NCBI GenBank assembly: GCA_047975205.1
Contig: JBKEDC010000046.1
Span: forward strand, 1-18,815
From: JBKEDC01 sp047975205
Lineage (GTDB): Bacteria > Bacteroidota > Bacteroidia > Bacteroidales > Prolixibacteraceae
DNA length: 18,815 nucleotides
Direction of reading: 5' to 3'
Under the pieces are notes generated by a model that was given only the letters and a program-made list of their open reading frames with translations, ran no database searches and was not told where the DNA came from. A program made the translations under genes and the position numbers. Shown piece after piece: positions 7,225-15,611 of this stretch; position 1 is the first letter of the stretch, and each line of letters begins with the position of its first letter.

Positions 7225-7941
7225 ATGAACAAGTTAGTGGAGTTCAAACATATCGGATTAGTAGAGATGCGGGTCAGCACCCGTGCCAAACGGCTGAAGC
7301 TAGGTGTAAAAACCAGTGGAATGCCATTTGTGGTAATACCTAAAAGCAGCATAGTCACTAAATCGATGATTACCGGCTTTGTGGTTGATAACAGTGATTG
7401 GATAAAACAACGGCAATGCCAATTCAAGAAGATACAAACTGTTTTCACTCCGGATCTCGTATTCCACACTTACAGTAGGAAACTGAACATTATATTAACC
7501 CAACAAGCAGAAAAGGGAAAAGCAGCTTTACTGAAAAATGAAATTAGGGTAATCCTCCCGCTAAATACGGATGTACATTCTGATAAGGTTCAAAACTTTA
7601 TCCGATTAGTTATTGAAGAAAGTATGCGGGAAGAGGCTAAACAATATCTACCGAAACTCACACAACAATTAGCTGCTCAGCATAAGCTAATATTTAATCG
7701 ATTAAGCATAAAGAAAACCAAGACAAGATGGGGAAGCTGTTCTTCTAAAAAGAATATAAACTTAAACCTACATCTTATGCGACTGCCCGAACACTTAATT
7801 AAATACGTAATATTGCACGAATTAGCACACACCATTGAACTCAATCACAGCGTTCATTTTTGGCAACTATTGGAAAAAATTTGTCCGGGGGCAAAAAAGC
7901 TAGATAAAGAACTTAATCAATATAATACTGAGGTTTACTAA
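7225..7941 (+). CDS. YgjP-like (DUF45 / WLM-related) zinc metallopeptidase
   Basis: The 238-residue protein has the YgjP-type C-terminal module: TRWGSCSSKKNINLN, then LPEHLIKYVILHELAH, then NHSVHFW. The zinc site is H198-E199-x-x-H202, with H208 of the NH-S-x-x-FW motif as the likely third ligand. The N-terminal half is basic with several beta-like stretches (VRVSTRAKRLKLGV-type), also usual in the family. There is no signal peptide, so it should be cytoplasmic. In E. coli YgjP-type proteins are of unclear function; some relatives act in DNA-protein crosslink repair, but that should not be transferred here. The stop codon TAA (7939-7941) overlaps the next ATG (7941) by one base, pointing to coupled translation with the dGTPase gene. 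Confidence 0.85.
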   Translation: MNKLVEFKHIGLVEMRVSTRAKRLKLGVKTSGMPFVVIPKSSIVTKSMITGFVVDNSDWIKQRQCQFKKIQTVFTPDLVFHTYSRKLNIILTQQAEKGKAALLKNEIRVILPLNTDVHSDKVQNFIRLVIEESMREEAKQYLPKLTQQLAAQHKLIFNRLSIKKTKTRWGSCSSKKNINLNLHLMRLPEHLIKYVILHELAHTIELNHSVHFWQLLEKICPGAKKLDKELNQYNTEVY

Positions 7942-9284
7942 TGATGAATTGGAATCAACTCATATCAACACAACGGTTAGGAGCTTCTGCCCAAACCGAT
8001 ACCGATCGTTATAATCGCACTCAATTTCAGCGCGACTACGATAGGTTAATATTTTCATCGGCATTCCGACGAATGCAAAATAAAACACAAGTTTTCCCCC
8101 TTCCCGGCAGTATATTTGTGCACAATCGGCTCACCCACTCACTCGAAGTTGCTTGCGTAGGACGAACTCTCGGATCGCTACTCGGACAATATTTAGTTGA
8201 GCAAGGCGAAAACAACACGCTACTCCATGAATTGGGAGCAGTAGTATCGGCAGGTTGTTTAGCTCACGATATGGGAAACCCACCTTTCGGTCATGCCGGA
8301 GAGGAAGCTATTTCTGATTTTTTTACCAATGGAAATGGTAAAGCATTACTAGGCAAGCTGAAACCAGAGCAACAAACTGACTTTACCCGGTTTGATGGTA
8401 ATGCCAATGCCTTCCGCTTGCTATCGCACCAATTCGAAGGACGACGAGCAGGAGGGCTTGCGTTAACTTATACTACCCTAGCCAGCATTGTAAAATACCC
8501 CTATGAATCTCGTTATGCCAACAAACCAAAATTCGGTTTTTCCCAATCTGAGAAGCAAACCTATTTACAAATAGCGTCTGCACTCGGCATACCTCAGAAA
8601 ACCAACAACCCAAACCAATTTGTTCGTCATCCTTTAGTGTTTCTGGTAGAAGCTGCCGATGACATCTGCTATCAAGTGATGGATATTGAAGATGCTTATA
8701 AACTCAATATTCTCTCTTATGATACTACTGCCGAACTGTTATTAAACTTTTTAAGCGGAAAACAAAACAGCTCCACTTTACAGCGAATAAAAGATAACTT
8801 CAACATCGTTACCGATCCTAATGAACGTATTGCTTATCTTCGAGCCTCTGTCATTAATAAACTTACCAACGAATGTTTGAGTGCATTCACACATAATTTG
8901 GAGGCTATCATGGCAGGAGATTTCAACACATCACTCATTAAATTAGCGAGTGAGGACTCTCAAAATGCTATGGGAAAGGTTCAAGAGATATCTTTAAAGA
9001 AGATATATAACCATCGCACTGTAGTAGAAATTGAAATAGCCGGTTATAAAATACTTGGTACATTACTCGATGTGTTTACTCATGCTGTTTTTGCTCAAAA
9101 ACCTCAAAGCAAGCTGACAAAAATGCAGCTATCTATGATACCCGAGCAGTATCTGAGTCCACAGCAAAATGATTATGAGAAGCTACAATCCATTGTTGAT
9201 TTTATTTCTGGCATGACCGATGTATATGCACTCGATTTATATCGAAAAATACAAGGTATTAACCTCCCCGGCATTGGCATTTAA
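7941..9284 (+). CDS. dgt: deoxyguanosinetriphosphate triphosphohydrolase-like protein
   Basis: This is a 447-residue HD-domain dNTP triphosphohydrolase. These enzymes split dNTPs (dGTP in E. coli) into nucleoside and triphosphate and so tune the dNTP pool. Visible motifs are DRYNRTQFQRDYDRLIFSSAFRRMQNKTQV, HNRLTHSLEV (first metal histidine H66) and AHDMGNPPFGHAGEEAI (H109-D110, the HD pair), and a later VEAADDICYQVMDIEDAY containing the fourth metal-ligand Asp. The length fits the dgt type. Two ATG codons stand in tandem (7941 and 7944); either may be used, and the first overlaps the stop of the YgjP-like gene. The next gene starts five bases after the stop codon. dNTP preference cannot be read from sequence alone. 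Confidence 0.93.
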   Translation: MMNWNQLISTQRLGASAQTDTDRYNRTQFQRDYDRLIFSSAFRRMQNKTQVFPLPGSIFVHNRLTHSLEVACVGRTLGSLLGQYLVEQGENNTLLHELGAVVSAGCLAHDMGNPPFGHAGEEAISDFFTNGNGKALLGKLKPEQQTDFTRFDGNANAFRLLSHQFEGRRAGGLALTYTTLASIVKYPYESRYANKPKFGFSQSEKQTYLQIASALGIPQKTNNPNQFVRHPLVFLVEAADDICYQVMDIEDAYKLNILSYDTTAELLLNFLSGKQNSSTLQRIKDNFNIVTDPNERIAYLRASVINKLTNECLSAFTHNLEAIMAGDFNTSLIKLASEDSQNAMGKVQEISLKKIYNHRTVVEIEIAGYKILGTLLDVFTHAVFAQKPQSKLTKMQLSMIPEQYLSPQQNDYEKLQSIVDFISGMTDVYALDLYRKIQGINLPGIGI

Positions 9285-9289
9285 TTTTT

Positions 9290-10255
9290 ATGAGAAGCTC
9301 ATTCATTACCTTGATTGTAGTCATTCTGACAGTTGGCTTAGCTCATGCACAACAGCCCTATAGCTTTTTGTTCTATAATGTAGAAAACCTCATGGACACC
9401 CAAAATGACTCAATTAAAAATGACGACGAGTTTACACCGACAGGATTGCGAGCATGGACAGAGTACAAACTTCAACAGAAAATAGATCATATTGCAAAAG
9501 TTATCTTAGCCGCCAACGGATTTAATTATCCTGATGCAATAGGTTTATGCGAGGTAGAGAATTATCAGCTAATCGAACGATTGATTAACACTACCCCTCT
9601 ACAAAAAATCGGTTATCGATATATTCATAAAGAATCACCCGACGGCAGGGGAATTGATACAGCCTTATTATACAGACCGAATCGCATCAAACCTCAATGG
9701 TATAAATACCATCCTTTAATTAATCCTTCCGGTGATACCATAGCTACACGTGAAATATTAGAATGTAAATTTACTGCTGCATCCGATAGTTTTCATATCT
9801 TTATTAATCATTGGCCTTCAAGATATGGCGGAGAACTCAAATCAGCTCCCAAACGAATGTTGGCGGCTCAAACATTATGGCAAATCATCGAAAAAAACAA
9901 CTCTACAGCCGGTGCTACAAATAATATTATTCTGGGCGATTTTAATGATGAACCGGCAGATAACAGCTTAGCATGGTTATGCCAGAGATCACATCAATTA
10001 ACAAACCTTTCTGCTGATTGGGATAGCAAGCTAGGAACACTTAAATTCCAAAGTAATTGGAGTATCTTCGATCAGATTATCATTTCTAAGAATCTAAAAG
10101 ATAAATATCCAATCGGCAAAATTGTGTCTTTACATTTTCTTTTTAAAGAAGATGAGAAATGGGAAGGTCAGAAACTATTTCGCACCTTTCACGGCTATCA
10201 ATATGAAGGTGGATTTTCTGATCACCTACCTATCATACTTCTTTTAAATCTCTAA
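9290..10255 (+). CDS. exported endonuclease/exonuclease/phosphatase-family protein
   Basis: The 321-residue protein has a signal peptide (about residues 1-20, ending GLAHA-Q) and no lipobox cysteine. The EEP fold motifs are in order: FYNVENL (N30), GLCEVEN (metal-binding E88), INHWPSRYGG (His/Pro/Ser/Arg motif), ILGDFNDEP (D217, N219) and SDHLPI (D311, H312). This is the catalytic set of Mg-dependent DNase I-like hydrolases. The export signal points to a periplasmic or surface nuclease or phosphodiesterase, possibly for scavenging nucleic acid, though the substrate could also be a phosphoester. It is the last gene of the rnpA run (five bases after dgt) and converges with the minus-strand cca gene across 128 bases, where I see no convincing terminator. 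Related Bacteroidetes proteins are usually annotated only as endonuclease. Confidence 0.88.
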   Translation: MRSSFITLIVVILTVGLAHAQQPYSFLFYNVENLMDTQNDSIKNDDEFTPTGLRAWTEYKLQQKIDHIAKVILAANGFNYPDAIGLCEVENYQLIERLINTTPLQKIGYRYIHKESPDGRGIDTALLYRPNRIKPQWYKYHPLINPSGDTIATREILECKFTAASDSFHIFINHWPSRYGGELKSAPKRMLAAQTLWQIIEKNNSTAGATNNIILGDFNDEPADNSLAWLCQRSHQLTNLSADWDSKLGTLKFQSNWSIFDQIIISKNLKDKYPIGKIVSLHFLFKEDEKWEGQKLFRTFHGYQYEGGFSDHLPIILLLNL

Positions 10256-10383
10256 TTTCCTTATTTTCCAATAACAAATTTTAGGTATTTAGAATTGGGT
10301 AGTAAGCAAAATTACACAAAACAAATACCATTTGATAGCGTATTACTATACTCCTTAGAAAGCAAGCCTAAGAAATATTGAAA

Positions 10384-11796
10384 TTATTTTGACACAACCG
10401 ATATACCCAACTCCTTTGCTTTCTCAAGCATAAAACATCGAGCCTCTTCGTGATTATTGGTAATTTCTCCATCGAGAATAGCATCTTTTATAGCGTTCTT
10501 GATTGTGCCAATTTCTCTACAAGGTGCTAGGCCAAATGTTTCCATGATTTCTTCACCCGATACCGGAGGCTGAAAATTCCGAATCTGATCGCGAGCTTCC
10601 AAGTCTTTCAGTTTTTCACGAACCAGCTGAAAATTATTCATATAACGCTTTACCTTGGCAGTATTCTTCGATGTAATATCAGCTTCACAAAGCGTCATTA
10701 AATCATCGATATCATCGCCGGCTTCAAATAATAGTCGTCGAACTGCAGAATCGGTAACTTCCTCTTCAGAGAGAACAATAGGGCGCATATGCAATGATAC
10801 CAATTTCTGAACATATTTCATTTTTTCATTCATCGGTAGCTTCATCCGACGAAAAATATTGGGTATCATTTTTTCACCCACAAAATTATGTGCATGAAAT
10901 GTCCAACCTTGTTTTGGCACAAAGCGTTTGGTGCGTGGCTTGCCAACATCGTGCAACAAAGCTGCCCAACGCAACCACAAATTATCGGTATGCGGCACAA
11001 TTCTGTCGAGCACCTCCAAACTGTGATAAAAATTATCCTTATGACGAACCCCATGCTTCTCTTCAATACCTTTTAAACGATATAATTCCGGAAATATTAG
11101 CTTCAACAGACCGGTATCATTCAACAATTTAAAACCAATAGATGGTTTGGACGACATTAATATTTTATTCAATTCATCGGCAATGCGTTCCTTAGATATA
11201 ATATCAATTCGATGTGCATTATTAGTAATAGCCTGAAGGGTTTCGGCTTGGATTGTAAAATCGAGTTGCGCAGAGAAACGAATAGCACGCATCATTCGCA
11301 GCGGATCATCAGAGAAAGTTATTCCCGGTTCAAGAGGAGTCCGAATAATCTTGTGCTCCATATCGTTTAACCCATCGAATGGGTCAACCAACAAACCAAA
11401 ATGCTCTTCGTTCAATTGAATAGCTAATGCATTTATTGTAAAATCTCGACGTTGTTGGTCGTCCTCTAAAGTTCCATTTTCCACTATAGGTTTTCTGGAA
11501 TCATGGCTATACGATTCTTTCCGAGCTCCGACAAACTCAACCTCCCAATCTTGGCTCTTAATCATGGCTGTACCAAAATTTTTAAACACACTAACCGGAG
11601 TTCTAGCACCCAAACGTTTAGCAACCTTTTTTGCTAAATCAATACCACTACCTAAAGTGACTACATCAATATCTTTCGAATCACGCTGCAAAATCAAGTC
11701 GCGGACAAAGCCTCCGATTACAAAGGTTGGCTGCTTGCATTTATCAGCTTCTTCCGAAATAATTCTAAATATAGGATGAATAAGATGTTCCTTCAT
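10384..11796 (-). CDS. cca: CCA-adding tRNA nucleotidyltransferase with HD domain
   Basis: This 470-residue class II nucleotidyltransferase completes or repairs the 3' CCA end of tRNAs. The N-terminal catalytic domain shows VIGGFVRDLIL (GG-x-VRD, residues 28-33) and the metal pair D42-I-D44, then RRDFTINALAIQL near residue 112, the conserved RRD motif. A tRNA nucleotidyltransferase RNA-binding region follows (residues about 170-240, including DDPLRMMRAIRFSAQL). An HD domain (LRWAALLHDVGKPRTKRF, near 282-298) may add phosphohydrolase activity. It starts seven bases after the murF stop, so murF-cca looks like one transcript. Motifs do not fully separate CCA-adding enzymes from poly(A) polymerases or split CC/A-adding enzymes; CCA addition is the likeliest reading for a Bacteroidetes genome. 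Confidence 0.9.
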   Translation of the reverse strand: MKEHLIHPIFRIISEEADKCKQPTFVIGGFVRDLILQRDSKDIDVVTLGSGIDLAKKVAKRLGARTPVSVFKNFGTAMIKSQDWEVEFVGARKESYSHDSRKPIVENGTLEDDQQRRDFTINALAIQLNEEHFGLLVDPFDGLNDMEHKIIRTPLEPGITFSDDPLRMMRAIRFSAQLDFTIQAETLQAITNNAHRIDIISKERIADELNKILMSSKPSIGFKLLNDTGLLKLIFPELYRLKGIEEKHGVRHKDNFYHSLEVLDRIVPHTDNLWLRWAALLHDVGKPRTKRFVPKQGWTFHAHNFVGEKMIPNIFRRMKLPMNEKMKYVQKLVSLHMRPIVLSEEEVTDSAVRRLLFEAGDDIDDLMTLCEADITSKNTAKVKRYMNNFQLVREKLKDLEARDQIRNFQPPVSGEEIMETFGLAPCREIGTIKNAIKDAILDGEITNNHEEARCFMLEKAKELGISVVSK

Positions 11797-11803
11797 AGTT
11801 TTT

Positions 11804-13096
11804 TTAGATTGTATCTAACAATATTTCCAATTTTGTTCCTCGCGAACCCTTTATAAGAATAAGTGTATGCTCAAATTTCACATTCGATTTGAGATATGCA
11901 GCTAAGACACTTGCATTCTCGAAAGTATGAATACGTGCTGAATGCGTAGTTGAAGCAAAGCAGCTCCCCACCAAAAATATAGGATGAAACGTTGAATCTT
12001 CTAAAATATCAACTATATGTTGATGTTCTTCGGCACTATACTCACCTAACTCCAACATATCTCCCAATATCACGCATTTGTGTTTATGATCCAGCTTATC
12101 TAAATTGCGAAGGGCTCCTTGCATACTGGTGGGATTGGCATTATAGGCATCGAGAATAATTTTATTTGCACCTCGCTCCTCTAACTGTGATCGATTGTTC
12201 GATGGTTGATAAGTTTCAATAGCCGATTGAATTAAGGTAGGATCAATATCGAAATATCTACCTATGGCAACAGCTGCCATAACATTTTCAAAATTATAAG
12301 CTCCGATAAGTTTCGTACGAATATATAACCAGCCTTTCGGAAATAAAGATTTCACCACTAAATGATAGGCACTATCTTCAGCCTCGCCTTGCACGTCTGC
12401 TTTTTTATTTATTCCGTAAGTAATTCGCTCCAAATCAGACGATCGATCTAACAATATGTCGTTATCAGCACTCACAAAACATTTACCGCTATTAGCTCTC
12501 AGATAAGTATACATTTCACTTTTAGTGCGAACAACCCCGTCAAAAGAGCCAAAACCTTCTAAGTGAGCTTTGCCTACATTGGTGATTAAACCATAATTAG
12601 GTGCTGCAATGGCGCAAAGTGCTGCAATTTCACCCGGATGATTAGCTCCCATTTCCACAACAGCCATCTCGGTATCTGCATTCATACGGAGCAATGTAAG
12701 AGGCACTCCAATGTGGTTATTTAAGTTACCTTGTGTATAACATAAATTGTATTTTTCACTCAACACAGCAGCTATAAGTTCTTTGCTCGTGGTTTTACCA
12801 TTTGTCCCCGTAATGGCTAAGACGGGCAAGCCTAGTTGTTTTCTATGATAAGCAGCTAAGTCTTGCAAGCTCTTCAATACATTGTCAACTAAAAGGATTC
12901 GATCAGAATTAACCACCTCCGGATTATCAACAACAGCATAGGTTGATCCTTGGCCTAGAGCTTCTTGCGCATATAAGTTACCATCAAAATTAGCTCCTTT
13001 TAGCGCAAAGAATATTGAATTAGCTTGAATATTTCGAGTATCAGTACACACTAGAGGATACTGTACAAAATAAGTGTAGAGTTGCTTTGTTTCCAT
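11804..13096 (-). CDS. murF: UDP-N-acetylmuramoyl-tripeptide--D-alanyl-D-alanine ligase
   Basis: The 430-residue MurF adds D-Ala-D-Ala to the UDP-MurNAc-tripeptide, the last cytoplasmic step of the peptidoglycan pentapeptide. Motifs are STDxR-like CTDTRNI (17-23), SIFFALKGANFDGN, the P-loop ITGTNGKTT (95-103), QGNLNNHIGVPLTLL, VEMGANHPGEI, and DAYNANPTSM near 320; together they fit MurF rather than MurE/MurC. The length is typical. The ATG at 13096 gives a normal N-terminus. It follows gldJ on the same strand at 70 bases, a neighbourhood I also recall from Flavobacterium (gldJ then murF), but a strong terminator hairpin lies 15 bases before its start. On the minus strand a -7-like TATTTTTA sits within this same short gap. 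It is followed by cca after seven bases. Confidence 0.95.
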   Translation of the reverse strand: METKQLYTYFVQYPLVCTDTRNIQANSIFFALKGANFDGNLYAQEALGQGSTYAVVDNPEVVNSDRILLVDNVLKSLQDLAAYHRKQLGLPVLAITGTNGKTTSKELIAAVLSEKYNLCYTQGNLNNHIGVPLTLLRMNADTEMAVVEMGANHPGEIAALCAIAAPNYGLITNVGKAHLEGFGSFDGVVRTKSEMYTYLRANSGKCFVSADNDILLDRSSDLERITYGINKKADVQGEAEDSAYHLVVKSLFPKGWLYIRTKLIGAYNFENVMAAVAIGRYFDIDPTLIQSAIETYQPSNNRSQLEERGANKIILDAYNANPTSMQGALRNLDKLDHKHKCVILGDMLELGEYSAEEHQHIVDILEDSTFHPIFLVGSCFASTTHSARIHTFENASVLAAYLKSNVKFEHTLILIKGSRGTKLEILLDTI

Positions 13097-13101
13097 TGCC
13101 G

Positions 13102-13109
13102 TAAAAATA
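13102..13109 (-). promoter_or_regulatory. possible -7 box directly before murF
   Basis: On the minus strand TATTTTTA resembles TAnnTTTG except at the last base and ends five bases before the murF ATG. Its T-run is also the U-tract of the gldJ terminator, so the sequence is explained just as well without a promoter. Confidence 0.2.
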
Positions 13110-13141
13110 AAAAATCCTCATTTAAAGTAAATGAGGATTTT
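13103..13141 (-). terminator. perfect hairpin terminator between gldJ and murF
   Basis: Bases 13111-13123 and 13129-13141 form a perfect 13-bp stem (AAAATCCTCATTT type) with a 5-base loop. On the minus strand it is followed by a U-rich tract down to 13103. It lies 25 bases past the gldJ stop and 15 bases before the murF start. It should end most gldJ transcripts, or act as an attenuator with partial read-through into murF. Confidence 0.85.
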
Positions 13142-13166
13142 CATATTTCGTATTTTTTAGCATCAA

Positions 13167-14618
13167 TTATTTACCACGAGGGCTTCCCACTTGGCTCATG
13201 GCACAGCGGAATCCTAAATCGATTGCCGATCTTTTCTGGTTTTTATATCGACGAGCACCCGGACTCAACCAATAAGCTCTATCCGACCATGAACCGCCTT
13301 TATATACGCGAGATTCATCTGTAATCAACGATTGAACTCCCCCATTATCAGACTGCACATAAACATCTGATGTCTGCGATTTCTCTTTTATGGCATTCCA
13401 ATCATTACCATCAACCTCTTGCGATTGATAATCGCCATCTCTGTAGTTCCTGAAATCAGCAACTGTATCTAATATCGCATTACCGTATTCATCAATAACA
13501 GGTTTTCCATCTGCATCTAAGCGTGGATTAGTATATACTGCTCCTCGGAAAGGCTGAAATTCGTTAAAATCTTCTTGCGACAAAGGACGATAAACATCGG
13601 CCACCCACTCATTCACATTACCCGCCATACAATATAAACCATAATCGTTCGGACGATACGAAGTAACTGGTACTGTAATTTCACCACCGTCGTTAAGAGC
13701 TCCTGCCATACCCATCATATCACCTCTACCACGAATAAAGTTTGCATTCATCTCACCTCGAGTTTTATTCTCATCGCTTCGCAAATAGCTACCTTGCCAC
13801 GGATAAATCCTACGATCGTTCAGCAATTCGCCATCTGTATTACCGATCAAGCCATAAGCTGCATATTCCCACTCTGCTTCGGTTGGTAAGCGATAATCAG
13901 GCAGTAAAACACCATCTTCCCAACGAACTCTACGTGTGTTTCCTGAGGCATCTTCCATCGGACTTTTGCCATCTGTCCCCTGATAAGCAGAAGATAGATA
14001 AGTATCCGTTGTAAATACGTTTTGTCCTTTTTGATTTAAAGCATCAAATGAAAGTATGCCTTTGCTAACTAAGATTTGTTCGTTTACACGATCCGTACGC
14101 CATTTACAATAGGCTGTTGCTTGTTCCCAACTCACGCCGACAACCGGATAATCGCTAAAAGAAGGATGGCGTAAATAGTTTTCAAGCCAAGGTTCATTGT
14201 ATGCCAATTCTGTGCGCCAAACTAGAGTGTCAGGCAATGCTTGCTCATATTTTTCAGGATTATCAGGATATACTCTACGTAACCAATATAAATATTCTCG
14301 CCAATCAATATTAGCCACTTCACATTCATCCATATAAAACGACGAAACAGTAACTCGACGAGGAGCATTATCCCATTTATACATGACATCTTGCTCAACG
14401 CGCCCCATGGTGAATGTACCACCTTCGATAAATTTAAGTCCGGGACCTGCTAACTGATCAACTTTAGGGTCGCTTTGAAAGCCTCCGTTATCCGGATCAT
14501 TATATTCCCAGCCGGTTGTGCTCGATGCTTTATTGTTTCTACCGCCTTTTCCGCCAAATATCCCACAACTTGTGGTAAAAAGTAATAGAAGTAGTATTAG
14601 ACTATGTCTCGCTCTCAT
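13167..14618 (-). CDS. gldJ: GldJ-type SUMF1-fold lipoprotein (gliding / type IX secretion)
   Basis: This 483-residue lipoprotein has a signal peptide ending LLLFTTS-C18 (lipobox), then a Gly/Asn-rich stretch and TGWEYNDPDNGGF, then a formylglycine-generating-enzyme-like (SUMF1) domain: EGGTFTMGRVEQD (65-77), SSFYMDECEVANIDWREYL, YPVVGVSWEQATAYC, YRLPTEAEWEYAAYG, MAGNVNEWVADVYR and, at the C-terminus, YKGGSWSDRAYWL...LGFRCAMS. GldJ and GldK/PorK share this fold and work in the outer-membrane part of the gliding/T9SS machinery; they are not known as enzymes. The TGW..NDP..GGF start and the murF neighbour favour GldJ over GldK. It is shorter than Flavobacterium GldJ (about 560 residues, from memory). 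No gldK, L, M or N lies alongside. A promoter is visible just upstream and a terminator downstream, so it can be a single-gene unit. Confidence 0.83.
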   Translation of the reverse strand: MRARHSLILLLLLFTTSCGIFGGKGGRNNKASSTTGWEYNDPDNGGFQSDPKVDQLAGPGLKFIEGGTFTMGRVEQDVMYKWDNAPRRVTVSSFYMDECEVANIDWREYLYWLRRVYPDNPEKYEQALPDTLVWRTELAYNEPWLENYLRHPSFSDYPVVGVSWEQATAYCKWRTDRVNEQILVSKGILSFDALNQKGQNVFTTDTYLSSAYQGTDGKSPMEDASGNTRRVRWEDGVLLPDYRLPTEAEWEYAAYGLIGNTDGELLNDRRIYPWQGSYLRSDENKTRGEMNANFIRGRGDMMGMAGALNDGGEITVPVTSYRPNDYGLYCMAGNVNEWVADVYRPLSQEDFNEFQPFRGAVYTNPRLDADGKPVIDEYGNAILDTVADFRNYRDGDYQSQEVDGNDWNAIKEKSQTSDVYVQSDNGGVQSLITDESRVYKGGSWSDRAYWLSPGARRYKNQKRSAIDLGFRCAMSQVGSPRGK

Positions 14619-14647
14619 TTTGCAAATTAATGTTATAATTCAAGAGG

Positions 14648-14678
14648 CAAATATAACAAACTTTAAATAGAGAAACAA
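14648..14678 (-). promoter_or_regulatory. Bacteroidetes-type promoter for gldJ
   Basis: Read on the minus strand, the -33 element TTG (14678-14676) is separated by 20 bases from the -7 element TATATTTG (14655-14648), a full match to TAnnTTTG. Transcription would start near 14641 and leave a leader of roughly 20 bases before the gldJ ATG at 14618. This is the best promoter match in the window. Confidence 0.6.
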
Positions 14679-14681
14679 TAA

Positions 14682-15611
14682 TTAAGCTTTATTTTCCAAT
14701 GAAGAAGCACCTACGTAAGCAACTTCTCCCCCGATTCTGTCAAAGTAAATATCTATTCGTCCTAAATGCAAGCCGCCCCAACCCGTTTGATTAATCAATA
14801 TACTTTTCCCATCAGCGTTGATAGCATAAAATGGCTCTTTAAGGTAAGTATGTGTGTGACCTCCCAATATTAAATCCGTGTATTGAGTATGCGGAGCCAA
14901 TATTTTATCACTAATCTTATTTTCTTGTCCTTTAATCGTGTATTCGAAGCCTAAATGGGAAAGACAGATTACTACATCGCATTTCTGATCTTCCTTTAGT
15001 ATACGCTCCATTCTTTGCGCCACTTCAATCGGATCGTTATATATGATATCTTTATAATTAATCGGATCAACCAAACCATGAGGATCAACACCTAGCCCAT
15101 AAACCCCCACTTTAATTCCTTTCTGAAAAAAAGTTTGAAATGGGATAAATTCTCCTTCGAATGGGGTTGCCGAAAAATCATAGTTGCTATTGATAATCGG
15201 AAATTTTGCATACCGCATCGATTTTACCAATCGCTCCACTCCATTATCAAACTCATGATTGCCCAAAGTACTCGCTTGATACCCCATTTGCGACATAATT
15301 TTGAAAATCAGTTCGCCCTTGAAGTTGTTAAAAAATGGAGTCCCTTGAAACATATCACCGCTATCTAAGAGCATAACATTTTCTTCTTCCTTTCTAACTT
15401 TATTAATCATACTCGACAAACGAGCCAAACCACCTTTCCCTTCTAAAGTTCCTTCAGTAAAAGGAGTAATGTGAGAATGAATATCATTGGTATGCAGAAT
15501 GGTTAGTTTGGCATGATTTTTCTTAGCCATTAATTTTTGAGGCACTGTTGCTAAAGCCAAACCTGCCGAAGCAGCAAATGCTTGCTTTAAAAAAGTTCTT
15601 CTATTGCTCAT
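14682..15611 (-). CDS. Tat-exported metallophosphatase (N-terminal half of a split 5'-nucleotidase)
   Basis: The 309-residue protein starts SNRRTFLKQAF..., a twin-arginine signal (R4-R5, F-L-K), followed by a hydrophobic Ala-rich core to about residue 29. The calcineurin-like metallophosphatase motifs of UshA/5'-nucleotidases follow: LHTNDIHSH (D43, H45), LLDSGDMFQGTPFF, LGNHEFDNG, CLSHLGFE and LGGHTHTYL. This is the catalytic half that hydrolyses nucleotides in the periplasm; the C-terminal substrate-binding domain is absent here and is encoded by the gene just upstream, which overlaps it by 11 bases. The pair probably works together, as in other Bacteroidales where, as I recall, this split is common. 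Folded export through Tat suits a metalloenzyme loaded with metal in the cytoplasm. Substrate range is unknown. Confidence 0.88.
   Translation of the reverse strand: MSNRRTFLKQAFAASAGLALATVPQKLMAKKNHAKLTILHTNDIHSHITPFTEGTLEGKGGLARLSSMINKVRKEEENVMLLDSGDMFQGTPFFNNFKGELIFKIMSQMGYQASTLGNHEFDNGVERLVKSMRYAKFPIINSNYDFSATPFEGEFIPFQTFFQKGIKVGVYGLGVDPHGLVDPINYKDIIYNDPIEVAQRMERILKEDQKCDVVICLSHLGFEYTIKGQENKISDKILAPHTQYTDLILGGHTHTYLKEPFYAINADGKSILINQTGWGGLHLGRIDIYFDRIGGEVAYVGASSLENKA

Noticed and set aside
10256..10383. Terminator between the convergent EEP-family and cca genes
   Set aside because: Only long-loop (GGTATTT/AAATACC) or 5-bp (CTTAG/CTAAG) pairings without T-runs; not convincing.
10794..11132. 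112-codon plus-strand frame inside cca
   Set aside because: Antisense to the well-supported HD-domain part of the CCA-adding enzyme; Cys/His-rich content is a by-product of the reverse frame.
13167..14618. Active formylglycine-generating (sulfatase-maturing) enzyme
   Set aside because: The fold is SUMF1-like, but the lipobox, the GldJ-type N-terminus and the murF neighbour fit a structural gliding/T9SS lipoprotein better.
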